Positions 44,023-53,036 of a stretch of DNA of 64,000 bases are shown here, piece after piece. The stretch's first letter is position 1; each line of letters starts with the position of its first letter. Under the pieces are notes generated by a model that searched no databases, was not told the DNA's origin, and saw only the letters and a list, made by a program, of their open reading frames with translations. Source of the stretch: Tuwongella immobilis (GTDB lineage Bacteria; Planctomycetota; Planctomycetia; Gemmatales; Gemmataceae); assembly GCF_901538355.1 (NCBI RefSeq), contig NZ_LR593887.1, positions 3,634,920 through 3,698,919 on the forward strand. Direction: 5' to 3'. Position numbers and translations under genes: made by a program.

Positions 44023-45147
44023 TCAATCAATCCACTTGACTTGCTCGCTCAGTCGCTTTTGAATCAACTCGCAGAGTGATCGCGGCAACGGAGCATACCC
44101 CAGTTCTTGCGCGGCACGCTGTCCGGGCCCGTCGAAAGTCGTCGCCCACTTCAGGAACGCAATCATCGCTTCACCCGATTGCCGAGGCTGATCGGTGAAA
44201 AACACGCACCAGTTGGTGCCGACGATTGGGTACGAGTTGGCACCCGGCGAATTAATCAGCGAATAGCGCAAATCGGGGTTGGTTTGCAGAATGGTTGACA
44301 GCTTGGCATCGGCGGCGGCAGAGACCGTATCCAAATTCGCCTGCAGGAAGATGCGCTGATTCAGTGGCAGATCGTTCTTCGATTTTTTCCGTTCGGCGGC
44401 ATTCGCTTTCACGGAATCGGCAATCTCGACCGCCCCATAGGTAAGGTTATTCTGCCGGGCGTACATCAGTTCGGCATACCCCAGGGCGTATTCGGATCGA
44501 CCGACGTAGCCGGCCACACCGGAGTTGTCGCGCTGCCCCACGCCGCGACGCCACTTGATCGTCGTGCCAGCGCCGGGACCGTTTTCCTTGTCGCCCCAAG
44601 TTGCATTCGATTTGCTGAGGAATTCCGTGAAAATCGCCGTGGTACCGGAGCTATCCGATCGGAACGCGACGGCGATTTTGCGATCTGGCAACGCAACTTC
44701 GGGATTCAGTCGTTGTAGATCCGGATGATTCCAGGATTCGATTTCGCCCAGGTAAATTCGCGCCAGCACATCGCCGGTAAACCGCAACGGTTGCTTGGCT
44801 TCGGGGACGTTGTAGATGGGGACCACGCCGCCCATCACCAGCGGAATATGCAGAATCTCGCGGCCGGATTCTCGAAATTTGTCCAGTTGGTCATTCTTGA
44901 TGAAGGCATCGGTGCAGCCGAACTGAATCGTCCGGGCGAGCATTTGCGAGACACCGTTGCCCGACCCGGCTGAGGTGTAATCAATTTCGGTTTGGAACTC
45001 CTTGGCGTACAAGCGAGTCCATTTCAGCATTGCCGGGTAAACGAACGATGCTCCACCACCATTGATTCGGATCGCATCGCTACAGCCGCTGGCAGCCAGC
45101 AGCAGCAGCCCGATCATCAGAGAGCGCATCCGCAACATATCCACCAT
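44023..45147 (-). CDS. pstS: Phosphate-binding lipoprotein PstS
   Basis: Periplasmic phosphate receptor of 374 residues. The leader MIGLLLLAASGC ends in a lipobox with Cys22. Phosphate-site motifs are GGGASFVYPAMLKW, DYTSAGSGNGVSQM and AFRSDSSGTTAIFTEF; FGCTDAFI replaces the common FGASDAPL block. ATG 45147 is taken, but ATGs at 45138 and 45129 are also possible. Located 34 bases upstream of the fused permease gene. The upstream 94-base gap shows a TTTCATGAAA palindrome at 45230-45239 but no clear Pho box. Confidence 0.93.
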   Translation of the reverse strand: MVDMLRMRSLMIGLLLLAASGCSDAIRINGGGASFVYPAMLKWTRLYAKEFQTEIDYTSAGSGNGVSQMLARTIQFGCTDAFIKNDQLDKFRESGREILHIPLVMGGVVPIYNVPEAKQPLRFTGDVLARIYLGEIESWNHPDLQRLNPEVALPDRKIAVAFRSDSSGTTAIFTEFLSKSNATWGDKENGPGAGTTIKWRRGVGQRDNSGVAGYVGRSEYALGYAELMYARQNNLTYGAVEIADSVKANAAERKKSKNDLPLNQRIFLQANLDTVSAAADAKLSTILQTNPDLRYSLINSPGANSYPIVGTNWCVFFTDQPRQSGEAMIAFLKWATTFDGPGQRAAQELGYAPLPRSLCELIQKRLSEQVKWID

Positions 45148-45241
45148 CTCGGATCGAAGCGAGGAGGTTCAAGTATGGCGTCAGTGTAGTTGCGGGGTGC
45201 CGCGATGCACAGGAAGGCCGGCAAGTAGATTTCATGAAACT

Positions 45242-46402
45242 TCACTTTTGAGCCGGGCTGGAAGGCGCAGGCGGAAGCGGCGGTGGGTCGATGGTCGCGC
45301 GCGATTGATCTCCATCCGAACGCAGCTCAATGACAAAGCCAGCCCGGAAAACTTGCTGATTCTTGCCAAATCGCAGCTTGCCTGTCACACCTTCCAACGC
45401 TTCGGCCTTCAGCAACTGCTCGCGCAGCACTCCGTATTGGCTCGATTTCTTCTGATGGACCAGATCGGTCCAAATTTTCAGCGATTCCAAATGCAGCCAG
45501 TCCTGCGGGGAAATCGAACGAATCGCCTGTTTGTTGACCGCTTCCAGGAGTTGAGTGGCCACCGTCGTGGTTGGTGTCACCGGCACCGCCGAGAGACAGA
45601 ACAGCGTCACCGGGAAATCGCGGAATTGCGACCGCCAACTGGCGGATTCGGCATCCTCCCCCACGAAGAATACCGAAAGGTTCCCGCGTTTCTCTTTGGG
45701 GAATTCCTCGCGCAGTTTCGTCAACATGGAGGTATCTCCGACAATCACCACGAGTGATTGCTCGGGGACGGCTTGCATTCGCGCCATTCGGGTCGTCGTC
45801 GGAGCATCGGAGGGCAGCACTTCCCAGGCGATGGACGAATCCAACAACCCGCGTTCGAGCGTGTCCCAGATCGGTTGATGATGCGGGTTCGCATCGCGCA
45901 ACAGCAATGCTCGATTGGGCTTGAGGCGATCCCGCAGATCGAGAGCGATCATCCGCCCGCGCTCGATGGGGGCGATGCCGAGATGGAACCGATTCAACGG
46001 CGGCACCGGGCCGGAACTTCCCGCGGCGGTTAGCAACAGAATCGGTTCGGTCGTGTCGCCGATGCGAATTTTTTCTGCCTGCATCGCGGTATCGCCACCG
46101 AAGATCATGGCGACGCGATTGACGGCACTGAGCCGACTGGTCTGCCCAGAGAAGGTATCCAACGACGCATCCACTTGTGCATGAATGACTTGCAGCCGAT
46201 GCCCCGGGATCACCGGTTCAGCGGCTGCATTGGTTTGCTCGACGAATTGACGCACCAGTTCGATCGATTCCCGCGATCGTTCAGCGGGGGTGAGTTGCCC
46301 CACCCAGAGCGGTTCCAATCGGGTTGTGCGTTGGCAGCCGCTTTGCAGCAGAACCACGCCGACCAGTACCACCAAACGATTGAGCCACCGCTTAGACACC
46401 AT
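45242..46402 (-). CDS. Periplasmic-binding-protein-like (type I) lipoprotein
   Basis: A 386-residue exported lipoprotein with lipobox LLQSGC (Cys23). The mature part has the two-lobed pattern of type I binding proteins (branched-chain amino-acid receptor family): ILLLTAAGSSGPVPPLNRFHLGIAPIERG and LVVIVGDTSMLTKLREEFP. The C-terminal part ends KAEALEGVTGKLRFGKNQQVFRAGFVIEL, typical of the family's closing strand. ATG 46402 has GGAG 6 bases upstream; the frame opens at 46531. It is 94 bases upstream of pstS on the same strand, with no permease of its own nearby. The ligand is unknown; an accessory sensor in the phosphate operon is possible. Confidence 0.75.
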   Translation of the reverse strand: MVSKRWLNRLVVLVGVVLLQSGCQRTTRLEPLWVGQLTPAERSRESIELVRQFVEQTNAAAEPVIPGHRLQVIHAQVDASLDTFSGQTSRLSAVNRVAMIFGGDTAMQAEKIRIGDTTEPILLLTAAGSSGPVPPLNRFHLGIAPIERGRMIALDLRDRLKPNRALLLRDANPHHQPIWDTLERGLLDSSIAWEVLPSDAPTTTRMARMQAVPEQSLVVIVGDTSMLTKLREEFPKEKRGNLSVFFVGEDAESASWRSQFRDFPVTLFCLSAVPVTPTTTVATQLLEAVNKQAIRSISPQDWLHLESLKIWTDLVHQKKSSQYGVLREQLLKAEALEGVTGKLRFGKNQQVFRAGFVIELRSDGDQSRATIDPPPLPPAPSSPAQK

Positions 46403-46488
46403 CGAATTCTCCAACTGCGTTCCCGACATTCGCCAGAGATATTGTAGGAGCCTGCTGGCGAATGGCCGAACGCAGCCGAAATTCCGCA

Positions 46489-49008
46489 TCAATGGCGGAA
46501 CAAAAATTCGCGGGTATTCAACAGCGCCCACATGACATCTTCCCAGGCTTTGCGTTTATCCGTGGCCTTGGAGATGTGCGCCAACGCAGCGGATTTCTCG
46601 CCGACGTTCGGAAGTCGAGACAGGGCCGACAGATACAGCTCATCCAAAATTGCCGAATCCCCCAGCTTCGCCGCGATGGCTTTGCCGATGCGATTTTCCG
46701 GATTTCGGATTTTTTCGTTAATCGTCGGGCCGTTAATCAGTTGCAACGCCTGGGCCAAATTGCTGTCGGACTCACGCTCGCATTCGCAAGCGAGTTCCCG
46801 AGCGGGTTGGCCGAACGTCTTCAAGAACGGATGATTGACTTCACCATCCGGCAGTTGGATCGCGCGAGTCCCATTGGGCAGCCCGGCAAACTTCTCCCGA
46901 ATTCCGGTGACGTCTCCCAAAGCGTCCAACAATTGTTCGGCGCTCAGCAATTTCGTCACGGCGTGCGAGAAATACTTCGAATCGTCCTGATTGGTCGCGT
47001 TGGTCTCAGCAGACAACTGATAGGTGCGGGAAAGCATAATCGTGCGAATGATCTGCTTCATATCGAACCCCTTGGCCACGAAATCGGCGGCCAGAGCGTT
47101 GAGCAGATCATCATTGCTCGAAGGATTGGAGTCGCGGAAATCATCGACCGGATCCACGATGCCTCGCCCCAGCAGATGGAACCAGATTCGGTTGACGACC
47201 GATTTCGCAAAAAACGGGTTGCGGCCACTGGCGAGCCAATCGGCGAGCACTTCCCGGCGATCGGTTGTGGGAGCAATCGCGGGGATTTCCGCCCCGAGGA
47301 ATTTGGGGGCCATCACTTTGCCGGTTCGCGGCTGGGTCACTTCCCCGGCTCGATCCGTAAACACCACTTCAGAAAGGACTTCGGCGGGCGTCTTGCCCGG
47401 AACCGTCTGATCTTTCTTTTGTCGCACCCGAGCAAACCACGCCGCCATGCTGTAATAATCGTCTTGCGTCCAACGCTCGAACGGGTGATTATGACACTTC
47501 GCACATTGCATGCGAATGCCAAAGAACAACTGCGCCGTCGTCTCCGCGAGATTCTGCGGGTCGCGGGCGATGCGATAGAAATTCGCCGGCGGATTCGCAA
47601 ACGTACTGCCGTTGGAGGTCAGCATCTCACGGACCATTCGGTCAAACGGCGTATTACTGGCAAGATGATCCCGCAGCCACGATTGAAACCCCAGCGCGCC
47701 CTTGAGTTGGATCGCTTTCCGGCTGGAACGCAGCACATCGCTCCACTTGAGCGTCCAGAAATCGGCATATTCGGGCCGCGCCAGCAGCGCATCGATCAGT
47801 TTTTCACGCTTGTTCGGCGACGCATCTGCAAGAAACGCTTGAACTTCCGTCGGTGTCGGCAACATGCCGCACAGATCCAGCGTCGCTCGACGAATGAATT
47901 CCGAGTCGCTGCACAAATCGCTCGGCAGAATATTCATCTGTCGCAATTTCGCAAACACATGCTGATCGACGTAGTTGACCTGCGGCGGATTCGACCAGGC
48001 GAACCCTTCCTTGGGTTCCAGATACATCAATCGCACGGCGACCAATTCTTCCAAATATCGGCAGAGAATCGCGACTTCACCAGATTGGGAAAATTGGACC
48101 AATCCATTGGCGTTCACATCGCCAACGGCGGCATCGCTGGTAGAGAAGTTGCACAAGCGGGTTACATCGCGCGTTGTGCCATCGCTAAACGTCGCCCGCA
48201 CCGAGAGTTGCTGCCAGCGACTGGGGGCATGCAGAATCCGCGTTCCAGGAGTCACATCCAGTTTCACGACCTTGGGCAGCGTGGTGGGATCATCCGGCGA
48301 CCCTTCGCCCAGCCAGCGTTCGATCACTTCCACTGCCAGCGATTCGGCCCCGAATCGGGCTCCACCTTCGTGAGGGATCTTGCCCATGCCTTTCTGCAGC
48401 AGCAGACTGGCCATGGGATTCAAGCGATCGGTCCGCCGTCCGAGGATATCGCGGGTGAGTTGGAGATAATCCGCTGCGGGGTCGAATCCACGCAAAGAAA
48501 GTTTGAAGCCGTTCTTGCCGCTGGGGGTGCCATGGCATGCGCCCATGTTGCAGCCGCCGAAATTCAACGCGGCAATGACATCATGTCGGAACGAAATCGG
48601 TCGCACGTTCTCAATCGCTTCTACACGAATGGACGCCTGAGCGGTCTTGCCCGCCGCTTCGATTCGCAGGGTGGTGGTTCCGTTTTGCATCGGTCGCAGC
48701 CAGCCATCTTGTACCCGCACCAGTTGGGGGTGCTCAATCTTCCAGGTGACCACATGGGTCAAATCGCGCACCGATTGATCGGCATAGGTGCCGGTAATCA
48801 GCACTTGCTCGGTCGCACGGGCACCCGAGAGCACGATGGATTCGGGGAAAATCTGAATGGCCACCGGAGTGCCAATAATTGCAGCACGTTCTGCTGGATC
48901 GGTAGGCACACCCGCCGAAGCAGTTTGACTCAACACGAGACTCACCACCAAACCGGCGAGCCACGTTGAGAGGTGAGCAACCGGGGAAAACCGCGAACGA
49001 TGGAACAT
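46489..49008 (-). CDS. DUF1549/DUF1553 protein with N-terminal Big-like domain
   Basis: A secreted 839-residue planctomycete family protein. The signal peptide ends near QTASAG. Residues about 50-130 form an Ig-like Big domain (SIVLSGARATEQVLITGTYADQSVRDLT). A CNMGACHG motif follows, then a second Big-like block (VRATFSDGTTRDVTRLCNF), then DUF1549 with CAKCHNHPFERW and DUF1553 with VVNRIWFHLLGRGIVDPVDD and RTYQLSAETN. GGAGG precedes the ATG by 10 bases. Unlike the two other copies in this window, no DUF1501 gene is adjacent. The role is unknown; cysteine-histidine motifs suggest metal or heme binding. Confidence 0.88.
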   Translation of the reverse strand: MFHRSRFSPVAHLSTWLAGLVVSLVLSQTASAGVPTDPAERAAIIGTPVAIQIFPESIVLSGARATEQVLITGTYADQSVRDLTHVVTWKIEHPQLVRVQDGWLRPMQNGTTTLRIEAAGKTAQASIRVEAIENVRPISFRHDVIAALNFGGCNMGACHGTPSGKNGFKLSLRGFDPAADYLQLTRDILGRRTDRLNPMASLLLQKGMGKIPHEGGARFGAESLAVEVIERWLGEGSPDDPTTLPKVVKLDVTPGTRILHAPSRWQQLSVRATFSDGTTRDVTRLCNFSTSDAAVGDVNANGLVQFSQSGEVAILCRYLEELVAVRLMYLEPKEGFAWSNPPQVNYVDQHVFAKLRQMNILPSDLCSDSEFIRRATLDLCGMLPTPTEVQAFLADASPNKREKLIDALLARPEYADFWTLKWSDVLRSSRKAIQLKGALGFQSWLRDHLASNTPFDRMVREMLTSNGSTFANPPANFYRIARDPQNLAETTAQLFFGIRMQCAKCHNHPFERWTQDDYYSMAAWFARVRQKKDQTVPGKTPAEVLSEVVFTDRAGEVTQPRTGKVMAPKFLGAEIPAIAPTTDRREVLADWLASGRNPFFAKSVVNRIWFHLLGRGIVDPVDDFRDSNPSSNDDLLNALAADFVAKGFDMKQIIRTIMLSRTYQLSAETNATNQDDSKYFSHAVTKLLSAEQLLDALGDVTGIREKFAGLPNGTRAIQLPDGEVNHPFLKTFGQPARELACECERESDSNLAQALQLINGPTINEKIRNPENRIGKAIAAKLGDSAILDELYLSALSRLPNVGEKSAALAHISKATDKRKAWEDVMWALLNTREFLFRH

Positions 49009-49498
49009 GAGGATCGAACCTCCGGTCTCGGAGCGGGCAGAACAAAAGGCGGGGTGCGAGGATTCTGCCCAGGAATGGGACTGCTATAGTCGCACATCAA
49101 CCCCCACTGTAATCGTTTGCAGACAGGATTGCATGCGGAATTTTGAATTTTTCCGTTTCGCGGTCGATTCCATGGCCGGTTTCTCGATTTCAAGTCGGTG
49201 TCTGCCATGGCGGGTCGATGCCGACTCCCCTTCAATTCCGCTGCGGTGAATGGACTTTCGTCCCAGACATGATTTTATTCGTGGAACGATGTTTCCTGAT
49301 TCTGCTTGATTTCGGGCAATTTGTGTCCTTAAATCAGTTCAGGGTGATGATCCGGCCGAAGGTAACCGTCGTCGGCACGAACATCCCTTGTGAATTCTGA
49401 GGAAATCGAGCCGCGGTGTCGCTTGGCATCAAAGTTGCCTGATTGATCAGAATTGCATTCTGCGGAAACGAATCTCCCCACATTCGTGAGCGACCGCC
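49009..49498. promoter_or_regulatory. Divergent intergenic region before the Ser/Thr kinase gene
   Basis: About 490 bases between two divergent genes. Open frames here are short and have no ribosome site or family resemblance. A small palindrome CTGATTGATCAG (about 49439-49450) lies ~50 bases before the kinase ATG. I see no RNA gene or mobile element; the length alone suggests regulatory content. Confidence 0.35.
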
Positions 49499-50848
49499 AT
49501 GACCGCCAGTACCACTATCGACCGAGCAACCTTTCTGGATTGCCTCCAACAGAGTCGATTGTTAACGGCCGATCAGTGGGGGCGCGCGAAACAATTGAGC
49601 GCACAATCCGCCCGGCAATTGGCCGATGCTCTCATTCAGCTTGGATGGATTACGCGCTATCAAGCCGAACGACTCCTGCACGGCAAAACCAACGGTTTCT
49701 TTTTGGAACAATACCGCATTCTCGAACCGCTCGGCAAGGGTGGCATGGGCCGCGTCTTCCGAGCGCGACATGAGACCATGCGGCGCATCGTGGCGCTCAA
49801 AATTGTCAGCTCCGAACTCACCAGAACCAAACACGCCCGACAAGTCTTTGAACGGGAGGTCCAAGCGAGTGCCCAGTTGACGCATCCGAATTTGGTCACG
49901 GCATTTGATGCGAATCAACTCGAAGGCCGTTGTTATCTGGTCATGGAATATATCGATGGCCTGACATTGCAAAAATGGGTCGATCGCAATGGGCCGATGA
50001 GCGTTCGCCATGCCTTGGAAGTCGTTCGACAAGCAGCGACGGGACTGGGGTTTGCGCATCGGCACGGCATGGTGCATCGAGACATCAAGCCCGCGAACCT
50101 GATCCTGCATCAAGTCGTGACCGGAATTCCACGGACACCCGATTTCCCCTATTTGGTGAAGATTCTTGACTTCGGGTTGGCCCGCTTCGCGCAACATGCC
50201 GGGAGTGACCCCTCACAGGTTGGCGAACATTCGATTGTCATTGGCGCAGGGGGGCTCGTCGGCACGCCGGACTTCATGGCCCCGGAGCAGGCCCGCGATA
50301 TTCATTCCGCAGATGCCCGATCCGATTTGTATAGTTTGGGTGGGGTGCTCTATTTCTTGCTCACCGGGAAGTATCCCTACCCAGGTGGAACAGCCGTCGA
50401 GAAATTAGTTCGTTCGAGCACCGAAGATCCAACGCCGATTCGGCAATTGCGCTCGGATCTCCCAGCCGAAGTGGCAGAACTCGCCCATCGCATGCTGCAA
50501 CGTCAACCGGAACATCGGTTTGCGACAGCAGAAGCGGTCATCGAAGCGATCGATGCACTGATGGCGAAGCTGATGCCCGACCCCACGATTCCGTTTGAGG
50601 TGCATGCCAGCCACACGGATACCGCCCGCAACCCCGTGACCGCGATTCAACCCCGCGAGGTCTCCCCCGCCGCATCTCCCTGGGCGGAATTGGATGAAAC
50701 CATCGAGGCGGATCTGCCCGGCGTCGTTGGCCTCACGACCCGCATCCTCTCCGTGCCATCCCCCTGGTGGGTGACTTGGATGCCAGCGATGATGCTGACG
50801 GCTGTGGGGGTGATTGTGGCGATCGTCGCCTGGCTGCTCCTGCGATAA
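49499..50848 (+). CDS. Membrane-anchored Ser/Thr protein kinase
   Basis: Hanks-type kinase of 449 residues. The first ~65 residues (FLDCLQQSRLLTADQWGRA and QLGWITRYQAERLLHGKT) are the N-terminal extension common to planctomycete kinases. The catalytic domain has GKGGMGRVF, Lys101 in VALKIV, HRDIKPANL with Asp195, DFGLARF and the APE-like GTPDFMAPEQARD. After a linker of ~80 residues a single TM helix (about 423-446) ends the protein, leaving almost nothing outside. There is no extracellular sensor, so the activating input is probably cytoplasmic. Targets are unknown. Confidence 0.9.
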   Translation: MTASTTIDRATFLDCLQQSRLLTADQWGRAKQLSAQSARQLADALIQLGWITRYQAERLLHGKTNGFFLEQYRILEPLGKGGMGRVFRARHETMRRIVALKIVSSELTRTKHARQVFEREVQASAQLTHPNLVTAFDANQLEGRCYLVMEYIDGLTLQKWVDRNGPMSVRHALEVVRQAATGLGFAHRHGMVHRDIKPANLILHQVVTGIPRTPDFPYLVKILDFGLARFAQHAGSDPSQVGEHSIVIGAGGLVGTPDFMAPEQARDIHSADARSDLYSLGGVLYFLLTGKYPYPGGTAVEKLVRSSTEDPTPIRQLRSDLPAEVAELAHRMLQRQPEHRFATAEAVIEAIDALMAKLMPDPTIPFEVHASHTDTARNPVTAIQPREVSPAASPWAELDETIEADLPGVVGLTTRILSVPSPWWVTWMPAMMLTAVGVIVAIVAWLLLR

Positions 50849-50937
50849 ATCAGATCGAAATGCAAACCGCCGTTGGGGTTCGAGAACGAATCCCAACGGG
50901 CGATGCAAAATCGAATTTCACGCGTCTATCGATCCGA

Positions 50938-51945
50938 TCAAACCGGAACCAGCACTTCCAAGACGGTCATTTTGCCATTCGGAACGATGGTCGCATTCCC
51001 CATGGTCGCGGGCAGCATGACGATATCGCCCGCCGAAATGATTTCGGTGGAGAAATCGCTATGCAATTCGCCCTGCCCTTCGATGGGGACGATCACTCGG
51101 CATTCGTCGGGCACACCCACGGTCATTTCTTCCGACAGCGTGAGCCGATTCAAGCCGAAGTAACGATCCCGAATCAAGGCTTCGACGCGATTCGGTGAAT
51201 GGGAATGAACGACCGGCACGCGCGGAGCGGTTGGCCCTTGCGAGAAATCGGTGCAGAGCAGCGATTCTTCGATATGCAGTGCGCGGGGCTTGCCAGTCCG
51301 ATGATCGACGCGATTCCAATCATACAATCGATAGGTCAAATCGCTCGTCTGTTGAACTTCGAACAGCATCAGATTGGCACCAATGGCATGCACGGTGCCT
51401 GCGGGCAGATGCACGCAATCGCCCTTCACCGGATTGAAGGAGTGCAACGTCTCATCCAGAATGCCTTTGCGAAGTGCAGATTCAAACTGAGCGCGATCAA
51501 CCCCCGACTTCAGCCCGGCATACAGGAGCGAGTCCTCCTCGCTTTCCAGAATGACCCAGGCTTCGGTTTTGCCCAGGCTCACATCCCCGGGTCGGGGCGG
51601 CGCCAGCATATTCGCTTGTTCGTCGTTCGGATGCACTTGGACGGAAAGCGGTTGGAGCGTGTCGAGAAACTTGAGCAAGAGCGGAAATCGTCCATTGGCG
51701 GAACGACATTTCCCGAGAATCGCCTGCGGAGCAATGGTCATGAGTTGTCGCAAGGTACGACCGGCATAGGTGCCATTGATGACCTTGCTGCAATTTTCGC
51801 CTTGATCGCTGAGAACCCAGGTTTCGCCGATCGGTTCGGCCGAGGTGCGAGGCCGCCCATGGAAATCGAACAGACGATAGCCACCCCAGACCGCAGATTT
51901 GAACAGCGGTTCGAAGCGCAACGGTCCGAATCGATCAATGGCCAT
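50938..51945 (-). CDS. manA: Mannose-6-phosphate isomerase (type I)
   Basis: Interconverts fructose 6-phosphate and mannose 6-phosphate, feeding GDP-mannose synthesis or mannose use. The 335-residue zinc cupin has PLSVQVHPNDEQA, GKTEAWVIL and VHLPAGTVHAIG, supplying Gln, His, Glu and His metal ligands, and ends in a second cupin strand set. The length matches the short Bacillus-type enzyme. GGGAGGAG precedes the ATG at 51945. It is divergent from the aroE-like gene. Confidence 0.93.
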   Translation of the reverse strand: MAIDRFGPLRFEPLFKSAVWGGYRLFDFHGRPRTSAEPIGETWVLSDQGENCSKVINGTYAGRTLRQLMTIAPQAILGKCRSANGRFPLLLKFLDTLQPLSVQVHPNDEQANMLAPPRPGDVSLGKTEAWVILESEEDSLLYAGLKSGVDRAQFESALRKGILDETLHSFNPVKGDCVHLPAGTVHAIGANLMLFEVQQTSDLTYRLYDWNRVDHRTGKPRALHIEESLLCTDFSQGPTAPRVPVVHSHSPNRVEALIRDRYFGLNRLTLSEEMTVGVPDECRVIVPIEGQGELHSDFSTEIISAGDIVMLPATMGNATIVPNGKMTVLEVLVPV

Positions 51946-52089
51946 GGTCCCACTCCTCCCTGCCGATCACCCGTACGATGAGCAGATTCCCAGTTTCGTC
52001 TGGCGAATTGCCAGTCCGAGTGCGATGTACTACCTTAGCTCTCGCAAAGTTTCCTCCCGAACTTCCGGGCTTCAGCCAAGGAATCCCTC

Positions 52090-52947
52090 ATGCCGACCAC
52101 CCGCTCGTTCCAATCGGAGTTATGTTCCCTATTCGGCTATCCGGTCGCCGAAAATCCAACCCAAGTGATGATCGAGGCCGCTTTTCGCGATCTCGGCTTG
52201 GACTGGCGGTATCTTACCATCGAAGTCCAACCAAATCACCTGGAGAATGCCGTCCGTGGATTTCGGGCCATGGGCTTCCGTGGGGGTAACTGCACGTTAC
52301 CGCACAAGGTCGCGGTGATTCCGTTTTTGGACGAACTCACCCCGGCAGCCCGCGATATCGGCGCGGTCAACTGCATTATGGCTCACGAAAATCGTCTCAT
52401 CGGCGAAAATACCGACGGAAAAGGATTTCTGCAATCCGTACAAGCGATCGACACCCCAACCGACAAACGAGTTACACTGCTTGGTGCGGGAGGCGCAGCG
52501 CGAGCCATCGCCGTCGAGCTACTCCGGGCGAGAGTCGGGCATCTGACGCTGGTCAATCGCTCTGTCGAACGGGGGCAAGCCTTGGCCGAACATTTGAATC
52601 GATTATTCCCGAATCGGGTTACGCTCGAATCCTGGAACGGTGATTATCCCATCCCGGCGGATTGCCAATGGCTCATCAATTCGACATCCATCGGATTGTT
52701 CCCCAATGTCAGCGAGCGCGTGCCGGTGGTGCGGGACAGTTTTCGACCGGATCTGCTGGTGTGCGATGTGATCCCGAACCCGCCGATGACCGCATTTTTG
52801 ACCGAAGCGACCGCTGCGGGGTGTCGCACGTTGGACGGTTTGGGCATGCTCGTGAATCAAGGCGTGATTGGAATCAAATGCTGGACGGGGCGCGATGCCA
52901 ATCCGGAAGTGATGCGAGCAGCGTTAGAACGTGTTTTTTCCGAATGA
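52090..52947 (+). CDS. aroE: Shikimate dehydrogenase family protein
   Basis: NADP-dependent reduction of 3-dehydroshikimate is the family reaction. The 285-residue protein keeps catalytic Lys73 in NCTLPHK and Asp in GENTDGKGF, the nucleotide loop LLGAGGAARA with NRS after beta2, and the C-terminal MLVNQGVIGIKCWTG. The usual shikimate-binding Ser-x-Ser (HSxSP) is replaced by ENPTQ after FGYPVA, so an AroE-like paralogue acting on a related substrate is possible. AGGAATC sits before ATG 52090. It is preceded by a 144-base divergent gap containing CTGGC-GAATT-GCCAG (52000-52014). No other aromatic-pathway gene is near. Confidence 0.82.
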   Translation: MPTTRSFQSELCSLFGYPVAENPTQVMIEAAFRDLGLDWRYLTIEVQPNHLENAVRGFRAMGFRGGNCTLPHKVAVIPFLDELTPAARDIGAVNCIMAHENRLIGENTDGKGFLQSVQAIDTPTDKRVTLLGAGGAARAIAVELLRARVGHLTLVNRSVERGQALAEHLNRLFPNRVTLESWNGDYPIPADCQWLINSTSIGLFPNVSERVPVVRDSFRPDLLVCDVIPNPPMTAFLTEATAAGCRTLDGLGMLVNQGVIGIKCWTGRDANPEVMRAALERVFSE

Positions 52948-53036
52948 ACTTTGCATTTCCCTGACACATTTCTTGCCCACGCGGGGTAATCCTACCAGGA
53001 ATGCAGGTGGATCCTGCGGTTTATCTGGAGACGTTC

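Noticed and set aside
45148-45241. Pho box before pstS
   Set aside because: Only a TTTCATGAAA palindrome is seen; no tandem CTGTCAT-like repeats.
46462-48969. Very long plus-strand open frame (835 codons) antisense to the DUF1549/Big gene
   Set aside because: It mirrors the real gene almost exactly, has no ribosome site or family resemblance, and has the composition expected from codon bias that avoids antisense stops.
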